From an uncultured Chitinophagaceae bacterium (lineage in GTDB: Bacteria; Bacteroidota; Bacteroidia; Chitinophagales; Chitinophagaceae): a stretch of 5,771 nt of DNA. Where the stretch lies: contig CALCEA010000011.1 in assembly GCA_937900675.1 (NCBI GenBank), positions 1 to 5,771 of the forward strand. Reading direction: 5' to 3'. Position numbers and translations under genes: made by a program. Of the stretch, positions 1-5,771 are shown one piece after another. Under the pieces are notes generated by a model. The model was not told where the DNA came from, did not search any database, and saw nothing but the letters and a program-made list of their open reading frames with translations. Every line of letters starts with the position of its first letter. Position 1 is the stretch's first letter.

Positions 1-638
1 TGCATACTATTGAAGAAAATCAAATGCCTACAAGACTAACCCCTCCTATCAAAGCTTATTTACAAAGAATTAGTAGTTATAATAATAACTTTTTTGAAAA
101 AATGAAACTGTCTAATTTATGGTTGTTTGAAAAATGGGTCTTGAAAGATATGACTCAAAATAGATCAAGCAATGCGCTTGTTAGAACCACCTTGGTTCCT
201 ACGGTTGTAAATAGCGGTGTTAGAGACAATGTAATTCCCACTTTTGCTACATCGATGGTAAATTCAAGAATTTTGCCAGGAGAATCACCTCAAAGTGTTA
301 AAGCTTATGTAGAAAAAATTATAAATGATACCAATGTTAAAGTAAGCATCTATCCTAATTATGAAACGATGCCCTCAAGTACTACTGAAATAAATAATAC
401 TGCATTTAAAAGAGTAGAAGCTGCCATTCGATCTGTGTTGAAAGATGTAGTAGTGGCTCCGATGTTAATGGTGGGAGCCACAGATTCAAGAAATTATAGA
501 ACCATTAGTGATGGGGTAATAAATTTCACTCCACTAACAGATGCAAAAGGGTATCACGGAATAGATGAAAGATTACTTATTTCAGATTATGAAAAATGTT
601 TTAACTATTACACATTTTTAATAAAAGGGTCTAAATAG
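1..638 (+). CDS. M20 family metallopeptidase (PM20D1/CPS1-like), C-terminal part, 5' end outside window
   Basis: The frame is open from base 3 with no stop upstream of the first ATG (base 24). The codons before it read HTIEENQ and run straight into MPTRLTPP, so this is the 3' end of a longer gene and the ATG at 24 is internal. About 211 residues are visible; PM20D1/CPS1-type M20 enzymes are usually near 480-510, so roughly the last two fifths are present. Visible residues about 60-120 look like the inserted dimerisation (lid) domain, with the S-G-V-R-D-N-V-I-P and N-S-R-I-L-P-G-E stretches typical of the family. The catalytic domain then resumes with G-A-T-D-S-R-N-Y (158-165) and G-Y-H-G-I-D-E, whose histidine (codon 555-557) is the expected C-terminal zinc ligand. 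The family hydrolyses amide bonds of peptides or N-acyl amino acids with a two-zinc centre; the substrate here cannot be told. Signal peptide and first zinc ligands lie outside the window. The stop (636-638) directly abuts the stop of the opposing transporter gene. Confidence 0.93.
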   Translation, partial: HTIEENQMPTRLTPPIKAYLQRISSYNNNFFEKMKLSNLWLFEKWVLKDMTQNRSSNALVRTTLVPTVVNSGVRDNVIPTFATSMVNSRILPGESPQSVKAYVEKIINDTNVKVSIYPNYETMPSSTTEINNTAFKRVEAAIRSVLKDVVVAPMLMVGATDSRNYRTISDGVINFTPLTDAKGYHGIDERLLISDYEKCFNYYTFLIKGSK

Positions 639-651
639 TTATTTGGCTTTT
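623..651. terminator. Possible weak bidirectional terminator at the peptidase/transporter junction
   Basis: Bases 631-636 (CTAAAT) can pair with 641-646 (ATTTGG) around a 4-base loop centred exactly on the two abutting stop codons. AAAAG at 623-627 can extend the pairing with CTTTT at 647-651 after a 3-base bulge. On the plus strand the stem is followed by CTTTT; on the minus strand by a pyrimidine-rich stretch. The stem is mostly A-U with a G-U pair, so strength is low and this may be coincidental. It is the only terminator-like structure I see at this junction. Confidence 0.22.
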
Positions 652-1874
652 ACTTCACTTCCCTTCCATCCAAAATACGCTACTACTGCAAAAGCAACGA
701 GTGGAACAATATAGCCATTTTGGATATTACCAGTACTGTCACTTATAAGCCCAAAGAATCTAGGCAATACAGCTCCCCCAACGATCGACATAACAATTAA
801 AGAGCTAGCCATTTCTGTGTCTTTACCTAGCGAATCAATACCTAGAGAAAATATGGTTGGAAACATGATAGACATGAAAAAGCAAATCGCAATCAAGGTA
901 TAAATGGTAATAGTACCTTTTCCAACTATTGCTATTACTGATAATGCAACACATATCAAAGCGTAAATAGTTAAAAGCTTTTTAGGCTGAATAAAACGCA
1001 TGAACGCAGTACCCAAAAATCTTCCAATTAAAAAAGCCAATCCTCCAACACTTAAATAATCAGCAGCTTGAATTTCGGTGACATTCGCAGATTGAGTTAC
1101 ATATAAAATGAATAAACTCAATACACAGACCTGTGCTCCTACATAAAAGAATTGTGTAATCACAGCCCATTTAAGATGACTATGTTGTAATGTTTCTTTG
1201 ATCGTTGCTTTGTGATCTGAAGACTCTCTAATATCAGGCAATTGAATAAAATAAAATATACCTGCAATGATTAACAAGACTATACCTAAAATGGTATAGG
1301 GAGTTTTAACGGTATATGCTTCCATAGCCAACGCCGCTTTTCTAGCAGCATCAGTCATTGAAGACAACTCTGTATCAGAATAGCCTTTAGTTAAGATTAA
1401 TCTAGCACCAATGGCAGGTGCTAATGCTACAGCCAATCCATTAAAAGATTGTACAAGGTTTAATCTTTGTGTGGCAGTAGATGGATCTCCCAATCTGGAA
1501 GCATATGGATTAGCAGCAGTTTCCAAAATAGTTAGACCGCAAGCAATGATAAATAAAGCAATTAAAAAGTAATTATAAGATTGATGATTGGCCGCTGGTA
1601 CAAATAAGAAGGAGCCAATTGCAAATAATAACAAACCAGCTATAATACCCATTTTATACCCCCATCGCTTCATAATGAAACCAGCCGGCATTGCCATAAT
1701 AAAATAGGCCACAAAGACTGAGGAGTCTACTAAGGTAGACTGTGTAGTAGTTAAAGTGAAAGACTTCTTTAAATGTGGAATTAATATTGGGTCTAGGTTA
1801 TGGGCAAATCCCCACAAAAAGAAAAGACAAGTAATTAAAATAAAGGGGATTTGTGTTGACTTAACTTTATTCAT
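639..1874 (-). CDS. FHS-family sugar/H+ symporter (FucP-like MFS transporter)
   Basis: This encodes a 411-residue inner-membrane protein with about 12 hydrophobic segments, a normal length for the fucose-galactose-glucose:H+ symporter (FHS) branch of the major facilitator superfamily. It aligns by eye with E. coli FucP along its length: F-F-L-W-G-F-A at 18-24, I-P-H-L-K-K at 32-37, P-A-G-F-I-M-K at 63-69, E118-T-A-A-N-P-Y (E118 matches the sugar-binding Glu135 of FucP), L-N-L-V-Q142-S-F-N145, and late motifs W-A-V-I-T-Q-F-F-Y-V-G-A-Q, I-G-R-F-L-G-T and P-T-I-F-S-L-G-I. The acidic TM1 residue is displaced: FucP has N-D where this protein has D28-P29. The central cytoplasmic loop is short, then V-K-T-P-Y opens the sixth helix. 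It probably imports a monosaccharide with protons; the sugar cannot be assigned, so no symbol is given. The ATG start at 1874 has only a weak GGA just before it. It is divergent from the NIPSNAP gene and convergent with the peptidase gene. Confidence 0.93.
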   Translation of the reverse strand: MNKVKSTQIPFILITCLFFLWGFAHNLDPILIPHLKKSFTLTTTQSTLVDSSVFVAYFIMAMPAGFIMKRWGYKMGIIAGLLLFAIGSFLFVPAANHQSYNYFLIALFIIACGLTILETAANPYASRLGDPSTATQRLNLVQSFNGLAVALAPAIGARLILTKGYSDTELSSMTDAARKAALAMEAYTVKTPYTILGIVLLIIAGIFYFIQLPDIRESSDHKATIKETLQHSHLKWAVITQFFYVGAQVCVLSLFILYVTQSANVTEIQAADYLSVGGLAFLIGRFLGTAFMRFIQPKKLLTIYALICVALSVIAIVGKGTITIYTLIAICFFMSIMFPTIFSLGIDSLGKDTEMASSLIVMSIVGGAVLPRFFGLISDSTGNIQNGYIVPLVAFAVVAYFGWKGSEVKAK

Positions 1875-1954
1875 TCCAAAATAATTTTACTTAAATATAA
1901 GCAAAACCTTTATTAGAAAATTAAATTCATACATTTACTATATAATATAAGCAT
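1875..1954. promoter_or_regulatory. Divergent AT-rich promoter region between transporter and NIPSNAP genes
   Basis: These 80 bases separate two start codons facing away from each other, so promoters for both genes should lie here or just inside the genes. Bacteroidota promoters tend to resemble TTTG and TAnnTTTG. For the plus strand, TACATTTA (1930-1937) preceded by TTTA (1909-1912) is an imperfect match, and a TATAAT lies at 1941-1946, close enough to the ATG that its transcript would be almost leaderless. For the minus strand, TATATTTA (reverse complement of 1892-1899) matches all but the last base of TAnnTTTG. None has a convincing upstream element, so exact promoters are not assigned. 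The decamer AATATAAGCA occurs twice in direct orientation (1894-1903 and 1944-1953), 50 bases apart. No Shine-Dalgarno sequence precedes the NIPSNAP start. Confidence 0.5.
1894..1953 (+). repeat. Pair of 10-base direct repeats in the divergent intergenic region
   Basis: AATATAAGCA occurs exactly at 1894-1903 and again at 1944-1953, the second copy ending two bases before the G-terminated ATG at 1955 begins its codon run. The start-to-start distance is 50 bases, close to five helical turns, which would place both copies on the same face of the DNA. This could be a pair of operator half-sites for a regulator serving both genes, but in DNA this AT-rich a chance repeat is quite possible. Confidence 0.25.
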
Positions 1955-2740
1955 ATGAAAAAAATAATCTTTTTATCCATTCTTGCAATGGTTTCTTTGA
2001 AGAGCTGGTCTTCGCCTGTAAACAAAGCAGATGATAGAGAATTTTATTTAATTCAAATATATCATTGTAATAGTGCAGCTCAAATAAATGGAGTTGATAC
2101 TTATCTTAAAAATACTTATTTACCTTATTTACATAAAAAGGGTATTCAAAAAATAGGTGTATTTGCTCCAATTGATAACGATACTTCCACTGATAAAAGA
2201 ATTTATGTTTGGTTACCTATGCCAAGCTTAAACACTTTAGATATATTAGATCAAGATGTAGAGAAGTTAGACCCAATGACTAAGAATGCATTGGTTGACT
2301 TAGAAAATGCCGATGGTAGCTTACCATATACAAGAGTAGAAAGAATTATTACGAAATCATTTATTGATCAACCGAAATATGTGAAGGAGTCAAGTTTAAT
2401 TAAATCACCAAGTCGTATCTATGAATACAGAAGCTATGAAAGTCCAACAGAGAATATGCATTTAAGAAAGGTACACATGTTTAATCAAGGTGGTGAAGTG
2501 GTTTTATTTAAGCGTCTAAATTTTAATGCAATATTTTATTCCAAAGCTATTGCTGGTGCTAGAATGCCTAACTTAATTTATATGACCAGCTTCAATAATA
2601 TGGAAGATAGAAACGAACACTGGAAGGCATTCAGTGCTTCTCCAGAATGGCAAAGCATTTCTAATATGCCTAAATACATGAACTCTGTTAACAGAAATGA
2701 AACAGTATTAATGTATGCTAGAGATTATGCAGATTTCTAG
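1955..2740 (+). CDS. Exported protein with two NIPSNAP-type domains
   Basis: The 261-residue product begins with a Sec-type signal peptide: a lysine pair (K2-K3), a hydrophobic stretch to about residue 15, and likely cleavage near S19-S20. There is no lipobox cysteine, so it should be soluble in the periplasm or secreted. The mature part looks like two copies of the ferredoxin-like dimeric alpha/beta-barrel fold: about residues 28-135 (R-E-F-Y-L-I-Q-I-Y, then Y-L-P-Y-L-H-K-K-G-I-Q-K-I-G-V-F) and a clearer NIPSNAP domain at about 155-255 (I-Y-E-Y-R-S-Y-E, F-K-R-L-N-F-N-A-I-F-Y, M-P-N-L-I-Y-M-T, N-E-H222-W-K-A-F, S-P-E-W232). Length and arrangement match a common Bacteroidota family of about 255-260 residues. 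The biochemical role of bacterial NIPSNAP proteins is not established; related barrels bind small hydrophobic ligands or act as oxygenases, but no catalytic set is visible here. The gene is divergent from the sugar transporter and overlaps the TolC gene tail to tail by 4 bases. Confidence 0.9.
   Translation: MKKIIFLSILAMVSLKSWSSPVNKADDREFYLIQIYHCNSAAQINGVDTYLKNTYLPYLHKKGIQKIGVFAPIDNDTSTDKRIYVWLPMPSLNTLDILDQDVEKLDPMTKNALVDLENADGSLPYTRVERIITKSFIDQPKYVKESSLIKSPSRIYEYRSYESPTENMHLRKVHMFNQGGEVVLFKRLNFNAIFYSKAIAGARMPNLIYMTSFNNMEDRNEHWKAFSASPEWQSISNMPKYMNSVNRNETVLMYARDYADF
2718..2740 (+). terminator. Weak hairpin ending in the shared stop codons
   Basis: Bases 2718-2725 (CTAGAGAT) can pair with 2733-2740 (ATTTCTAG), giving eight pairs including one G-U, around a 7-base loop. 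The right arm ends exactly on the last base of the NIPSNAP stop and contains the TolC stop on the other strand. No run of U follows on either strand, so it does not look like a standard intrinsic terminator; it may be a 3'-end stabilising structure or chance. There is no intergenic space here for a separate terminator. Confidence 0.2.
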
Positions 2741-4023
2741 TGTACTAATTCCAAACCCATTAATTTGGCTAATTCCAATTTAGCATTACAAAGCTGATAT
2801 TGATATTGTAATTGATTTAACAATGCACGCTGATAATCAGCATTGGTGCTAGTTAATTCAATTGGCGTAGTAGTTCCATTAAGTAATTTGGCATTGCTTA
2901 ATTTTTGAGCCAACATAGCTTGATCTATTTGCGTAGAAGCATTTTTAATTCTATTTTGATTACTCTCAATATCAATAATCGCCGCTTTAATATCTTTCTC
3001 AAAATCATGCAATAAAGCAGTTGCTCCAGTCTCTTGAATAGCCAATCCTTGTTCATGAATTTTTACTGCCTGCTTTATCTTACCGCCGTTAAATAATGGC
3101 ACCGATAACCCTATTCCTGCATTATAATTAAATCTTTGATCTTGAATAGCCGGTAAATAACCATTTCTAGAACCAGCGCTAGCTTTCATCCCAACTATAG
3201 GTTTTGTGCTCAGTTTGCTTACTTCTAATTCTGCCTTTGCTATGCTTACTTTATCTTTTGCAATAGCTAAGCTTGGATTATTCATTATTGCTTGCTGTAA
3301 AGCTTCTTCAGTAGTGTAGTTTTTTAAAGAAAATTCCAATTGATTGCCATCTACCTTTTCTATTCCTGTTGCATAACTTAAAAGATTGGTCAATTTTTTT
3401 AAATTAGTTTCTACATCAATCTTTCTATTGTTTTCGTTATCAATTTTTGCTTGAATAGTCAATAGATCCAATTGTATTGCATTGCCATTTTTTAATTGGG
3501 TTTCAATGATTGTTTTGTTTTCAGTTAAAACTTGTAAAACAGTATTTTGTATTTCTATTGCTTTTTTAGCATAAATGATTTGAAAATACAATTGTGTTAC
3601 TTGGTAAAATAAAGACTCTTTTAATTGAGCGGCTATATGCTTTGATGCCTGTAATTCCATTTTTGATTTTTCGATATTGGCCTTTAATCTTCCAAAATCT
3701 AACAAAGTATACACTCCATTTATAGCTGCGCCGTAATTATGTTCTGGAGCAAATTGAAACATTTTGTCTCCAAAAGCTACTTCAATTTTAGGTTGTACAT
3801 ATGCATAACTTGCATCAAAACTAAGATCAGGATAACTATTTAGTTTTGTCAATTTTAATTTTTCTTCAGAAAGTGCTACTGTTTGTTGAACTTCTTTCAC
3901 TTTTGGAAAATAAACCAAAGACTGATTTAAAATATTTTGCAACTCTGTATTTACTAAATTTTGCGCGCTACTATTCAATGACAAAAAAACAATGCCAATA
4001 AATATTACAATAACTTTTTTCAT
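2737..4023 (-). CDS. TolC-family outer-membrane efflux channel
   Basis: The 428-residue product is the outer-membrane duct of a tripartite pump. An ATG at 4023 gives a classic Sec signal peptide (M-K-K, hydrophobic core to about residue 16, likely cut S-S-A20|Q21). The frame extends seven codons further to a TTG at 4044, but that would put a non-signal extension ahead of K-K, so the ATG is preferred. No cysteine follows the signal, so there is no lipid anchor of the OprM kind. Two outer-membrane efflux protein repeats are visible: the first about 28-220, with Y64-P-D-L before a beta strand and L-L-D-F-G-R at 107-112; the second about 235-425, with N-P-S-L-A-I-A, then V-P-L-F-N-G-G-K at 308-315. 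Long Gln/Lys/Glu-rich helices between them suit the periplasmic coiled-coil barrel. Length is normal. It lies 38 bases downstream of the DHA2 transporter on the same strand, so it is almost certainly the last gene of the pump operon. Confidence 0.93.
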   Translation of the reverse strand: MKKVIVIFIGIVFLSLNSSAQNLVNTELQNILNQSLVYFPKVKEVQQTVALSEEKLKLTKLNSYPDLSFDASYAYVQPKIEVAFGDKMFQFAPEHNYGAAINGVYTLLDFGRLKANIEKSKMELQASKHIAAQLKESLFYQVTQLYFQIIYAKKAIEIQNTVLQVLTENKTIIETQLKNGNAIQLDLLTIQAKIDNENNRKIDVETNLKKLTNLLSYATGIEKVDGNQLEFSLKNYTTEEALQQAIMNNPSLAIAKDKVSIAKAELEVSKLSTKPIVGMKASAGSRNGYLPAIQDQRFNYNAGIGLSVPLFNGGKIKQAVKIHEQGLAIQETGATALLHDFEKDIKAAIIDIESNQNRIKNASTQIDQAMLAQKLSNAKLLNGTTTPIELTSTNADYQRALLNQLQYQYQLCNAKLELAKLMGLELVH

Positions 4024-4061
4024 ACTCTTTAAATTATAAATCAACCTAATATTTTATTTAA
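4024..4061 (-). other. Short AT-rich gap between DHA2 and TolC genes
   Basis: These 38 bases separate the DHA2 stop from the TolC ATG. On the minus strand they end in a weak purine stretch (AAAGAG) a few bases before the ATG, a poor ribosome site. A TATAAT-like string is present but without an upstream element, so I see no convincing separate promoter; cotranscription with the upstream genes is the simplest reading. Confidence 0.45.
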
Positions 4062-5636
4062 TTAATGTGCTTCGGCTGCTGCTTTGGCAGCCTCCTTGTC
4101 CATTTTTTTATTTGTTCTTAAAAAGAAAACCAATGGTATTACTAATAAAAAGAAAATACCCACTAATCTAAATGTATCTAAATAAGATAGATAATATGAT
4201 TGTCTATCAATAGATAAATCAATTAGTTTGTAAGCTTTTTGTGTGGCAGCATTTAGATCACCTGTTTTTGCAATGATTCCCTGACTAATCGTATTCACTC
4301 TCTCTTGCCAAGCAGATCCATCTGCTGGAATATGTGCAACCAAATTAGATCTATGCTTAAAATATTGTTGTGCTACATAATTATTAGCCATAGCAATGCC
4401 GAATGCACCACCTAGTTGCCTAATCATATTATTTAAAGAAATTCCTGAAGCATAATCCTTTGATTCCAATCCAACAACTGCCTGATTAATCAATGGTAAC
4501 TGACTCATAGAAATACCAAATGCCCTGATCAATAAAGGCCAAAACCAATCCCATTTCCCGGCATCTGGAGGCATTTCTGCACTATAAAAAGCATACACTG
4601 CAAATAAAGTAAAACCTACAATCACAAAAGGTATTGGAGTCACGCCCTTGCTCATTAACTTACCTATAATGGGCATCATAATAACCCCCGCTAATGTTGG
4701 TGGCAATAATGAAATCCCGGTTTCAAAAGCTGTATAACCCATTACTCTTTGAGCCAAAACAGGGTATACAAATACTGAAGTAAACAAACCAAATCCAGCT
4801 ACAAAAGTAAAAATAGTGGTGAAGGCTAAATTTCTATTGGTTAACACACGAAGGTTTACAGCTGGCTGCTTTATACTTAACTCATACCAAATAAATAAAC
4901 CCAAACCCACCACTGCGATCATGGAACAAAAACGAATTGTTTCACTACTAAACCATTCTTCTGACTCTCCTCTTTCAAGAACATATTGCAAGCAACCTAT
5001 CCCGACTGCTAATAATAAAATTCCAGTATAATCGATTTTAATATTTTTCTTGTTTTTGCCTTCTCCTTCTTTTTTATCTATAAAAGTAAAAGCCAAGAAG
5101 GTAGCAATTGCACCAATTGGGATATTGATCATGAAAATCAAAGGCCAGCTATTGTTTTCAATGATCCAACCACCCAAGGTTGGACCTAGAGTTGGCCCCA
5201 ATACAATTCCCATTCCAAATAATCCAGCGGCCATTGGTCTTTCTTTAGGCTCGAAAGCATCAAATAAAATAGCTTGTGAAGTAGACAATAAAGCACCTCC
5301 ACCAACACCTTGAATAAATCTCCAAATAATTAATTCAATTAAACTATCCGACTGACCACATAAATATGAGGCTGCAGTAAATATGATCATGGAAACTATA
5401 TAATAGTTTTTTCTACCAAAATACTCAGCTAAAAATCCAGTCAATGGAATAATAATTACATTGGCAATCGCATAAGAAGTAATTACCCAACTTATATCTT
5501 CAATGCTCACACCTAAACTTCCAGAAATATCTGTTAGCGCCACATTTACAATAGAAGTATCAATCAACTCCATAATGGCAGCTGATACCGTAGTAAGAAC
5601 AATAATAAATTTTGCGAAACCTTTTGGTGTGGCCAT
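4062..5636 (-). CDS. emrB: DHA2-family (EmrB/QacA-type) multidrug MFS transporter, inner-membrane pump
   Basis: This 524-residue protein has the roughly 14 hydrophobic segments of the DHA2 drug:H+ antiporters and aligns by eye with E. coli EmrB nearly end to end. Family motifs, numbered from the preferred ATG, are D26-T-S-I-V-N-V-A-L in TM1 (the acidic coupling residue), I-P-L-T-G67-F-L-A-E-Y-F-G-R-K76 (motif A), R106-F-I-Q-G-V-G-G-G (motif B), and the antiporter motif C, G143-I-V-L-G-P-T-L-G-P-T-L-G-G156. The W-P-L-I-F-M-I-N-I-P-I-G-A stretch after it is also canonical. A large loop of about 60 residues before the last helix resembles the periplasmic loop of EmrB. The tail is Lys/Ala-rich and ends in A-H, as EmrB does. 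The open frame reaches a TTG at 5651, but that overlaps the upstream adaptor gene by 11 bases; the ATG at 5636 leaves a 4-base gap and starts M-A-T-P-K-G-F. The exported compounds cannot be read from sequence. Confidence 0.94.
   Translation of the reverse strand: MATPKGFAKFIIVLTTVSAAIMELIDTSIVNVALTDISGSLGVSIEDISWVITSYAIANVIIIPLTGFLAEYFGRKNYYIVSMIIFTAASYLCGQSDSLIELIIWRFIQGVGGGALLSTSQAILFDAFEPKERPMAAGLFGMGIVLGPTLGPTLGGWIIENNSWPLIFMINIPIGAIATFLAFTFIDKKEGEGKNKKNIKIDYTGILLLAVGIGCLQYVLERGESEEWFSSETIRFCSMIAVVGLGLFIWYELSIKQPAVNLRVLTNRNLAFTTIFTFVAGFGLFTSVFVYPVLAQRVMGYTAFETGISLLPPTLAGVIMMPIIGKLMSKGVTPIPFVIVGFTLFAVYAFYSAEMPPDAGKWDWFWPLLIRAFGISMSQLPLINQAVVGLESKDYASGISLNNMIRQLGGAFGIAMANNYVAQQYFKHRSNLVAHIPADGSAWQERVNTISQGIIAKTGDLNAATQKAYKLIDLSIDRQSYYLSYLDTFRLVGIFFLLVIPLVFFLRTNKKMDKEAAKAAAEAH
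4074..4092 (-). other. GC-rich hairpin at the 3' end of the DHA2 coding region
   Basis: GGCTGC (4074-4079) and GCAGCC (4087-4092) form a perfect 6-pair stem with a 7-base loop, unusually GC-rich for this window. It sits 10 bases before the DHA2 stop codon and encodes part of the Ala-rich tail. In the operon transcript it lies between the pump and channel coding regions and could act as a processing or stability element. No U-run follows immediately, so it is not a standard terminator. Repetitive alanine codons alone could also produce it. Confidence 0.3.
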
Positions 5637-5640
5637 TATA

Positions 5641-5771
5641 TTATTTATCAACTGTTATGAAAACACTCATACCTGCTCTTAATTTATTTTTAAAAGCAGC
5701 CTGATTATCTATAGAAATTTTTACTGGAACTCTTTGTGTTACTTTAATAAAATTACCACTTGAATTATCTG
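5641..5771 (-). CDS. emrA: EmrA/HlyD-type membrane fusion protein, C-terminal end, 5' part outside window
   Basis: The complementary strand is open from the right edge to a TAA at 5641-5643, giving 42 residues. They include S-G-N-F-I-K-V-T-Q-R-V-P-V-K-I, then L-R-A-G-M-S-V-F-I-T-V-D at the end. This is the hallmark C-terminus of EmrA-like periplasmic adaptors: the last beta-barrel strand with R-V-P-V-K-I and the L-R-x-G-M-S-V segment. The adaptor is anchored in the inner membrane, docks on the DHA2 transporter and links it to the outer-membrane channel. The gap to the DHA2 ATG is only 4 bases, so the two are surely cotranscribed and probably translationally coupled. The lipoyl, hairpin and membrane-anchor parts, and the operon promoter, lie beyond the right edge. 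Confidence 0.9.
   Translation of the reverse strand, partial: DNSSGNFIKVTQRVPVKISIDNQAAFKNKLRAGMSVFITVDK

Noticed and set aside
24..638. M20 gene as a complete short protein starting at the ATG at 24
   Set aside because: The frame is open upstream to the window edge with family-like residues, and the catalytic N-terminal half would be missing.
2745..2778. Ten-base direct repeat CTAATTCCAA at 2745-2754 and 2769-2778
   Set aside because: It codes for the repeated L-E-L segments at the C-terminus of the TolC protein, out of register with any operator logic; low-complexity coding.
4816..5031. 71-codon open frame on the plus strand
   Set aside because: It lies antisense inside the DHA2 gene, whose frame has clear family motifs. 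The translated product resembles no family I know and has no start context.
5166..5183. Perfect inverted repeat CCAACC/GGTTGG
   Set aside because: It is inside the Gly-rich motif C region of the DHA2 gene and is explained by the codons for L-G-G-W; no sign of regulation mid-gene.
5050..5313. 87-codon open frame on the plus strand
   Set aside because: It is antisense to DHA2 motifs B and C. Its proline-rich composition is what the complement of a Gly-rich membrane protein gives.
1..5771. A novel defence, mobile or RNA-guided system
   Set aside because: All coding space is taken by recognisable peptidase, transporter, NIPSNAP and efflux genes; there are no arrays, terminal repeats, integrases or long unexplained intergenic stretches.

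Overview
The window reads as an AT-rich chromosomal segment of a Bacteroidota bacterium, possibly of the Chitinophagaceae type (the finer placement is a guess). Three things point there. The closest families I recognise by eye are typical of that phylum: an exported tandem NIPSNAP protein, an FHS sugar transporter with the N-L-D-P-I-L-I-P-H-L signature, and a PM20D1-like M20 peptidase. Start codons lack clear Shine-Dalgarno sequences. Intergenic DNA is short and very AT-rich. I see no mobile element, CRISPR array, tRNA or rRNA, and no stretch over 300 bases without a gene.

Layout. (1) Bases 1-638, plus strand: the C-terminal part of an M20 metallopeptidase that enters from the left edge. (2) Bases 639-1874, minus strand: a complete 12-helix FHS-family (FucP-like) sugar/proton symporter, abutting the peptidase tail to tail with no spacer. 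(3) Bases 1875-1954: an 80-base AT-rich divergent promoter region. (4) Bases 1955-2740, plus strand: an exported protein with two NIPSNAP-type dimeric alpha/beta-barrel domains. (5) Bases 2737-5771, minus strand: a three-gene tripartite drug-efflux operon, in transcription order an EmrA/HlyD-type membrane fusion protein (only the last 42 codons are in the window, 5641-5771), an EmrB/QacA-type DHA2 inner-membrane transporter (4062-5636) and a TolC-family outer-membrane channel (2737-4023). The NIPSNAP and TolC genes share the palindrome CTAG as their two opposite stop codons.

How they work together. The three minus-strand genes on the right encode all parts of one envelope-spanning pump: the inner-membrane proton antiporter, the periplasmic adaptor and the outer-membrane duct. 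On the left, the FHS transporter and the exported NIPSNAP protein are transcribed divergently from one short region and may be co-regulated, but nothing in the sequence proves a joint function. The M20 gene belongs to a transcription unit lying mostly outside the window.

Two start corrections matter. The longest open frames of the DHA2 and TolC genes begin at TTG codons, but ATG starts at 5636 and 4023 fit better. The window looks like ordinary housekeeping and efflux content. The points worth a second look are the zero-gap and overlapping tail-to-tail junctions with small hairpins, the shifted acidic residue in the FHS transporter, and the exported NIPSNAP protein of unknown role.
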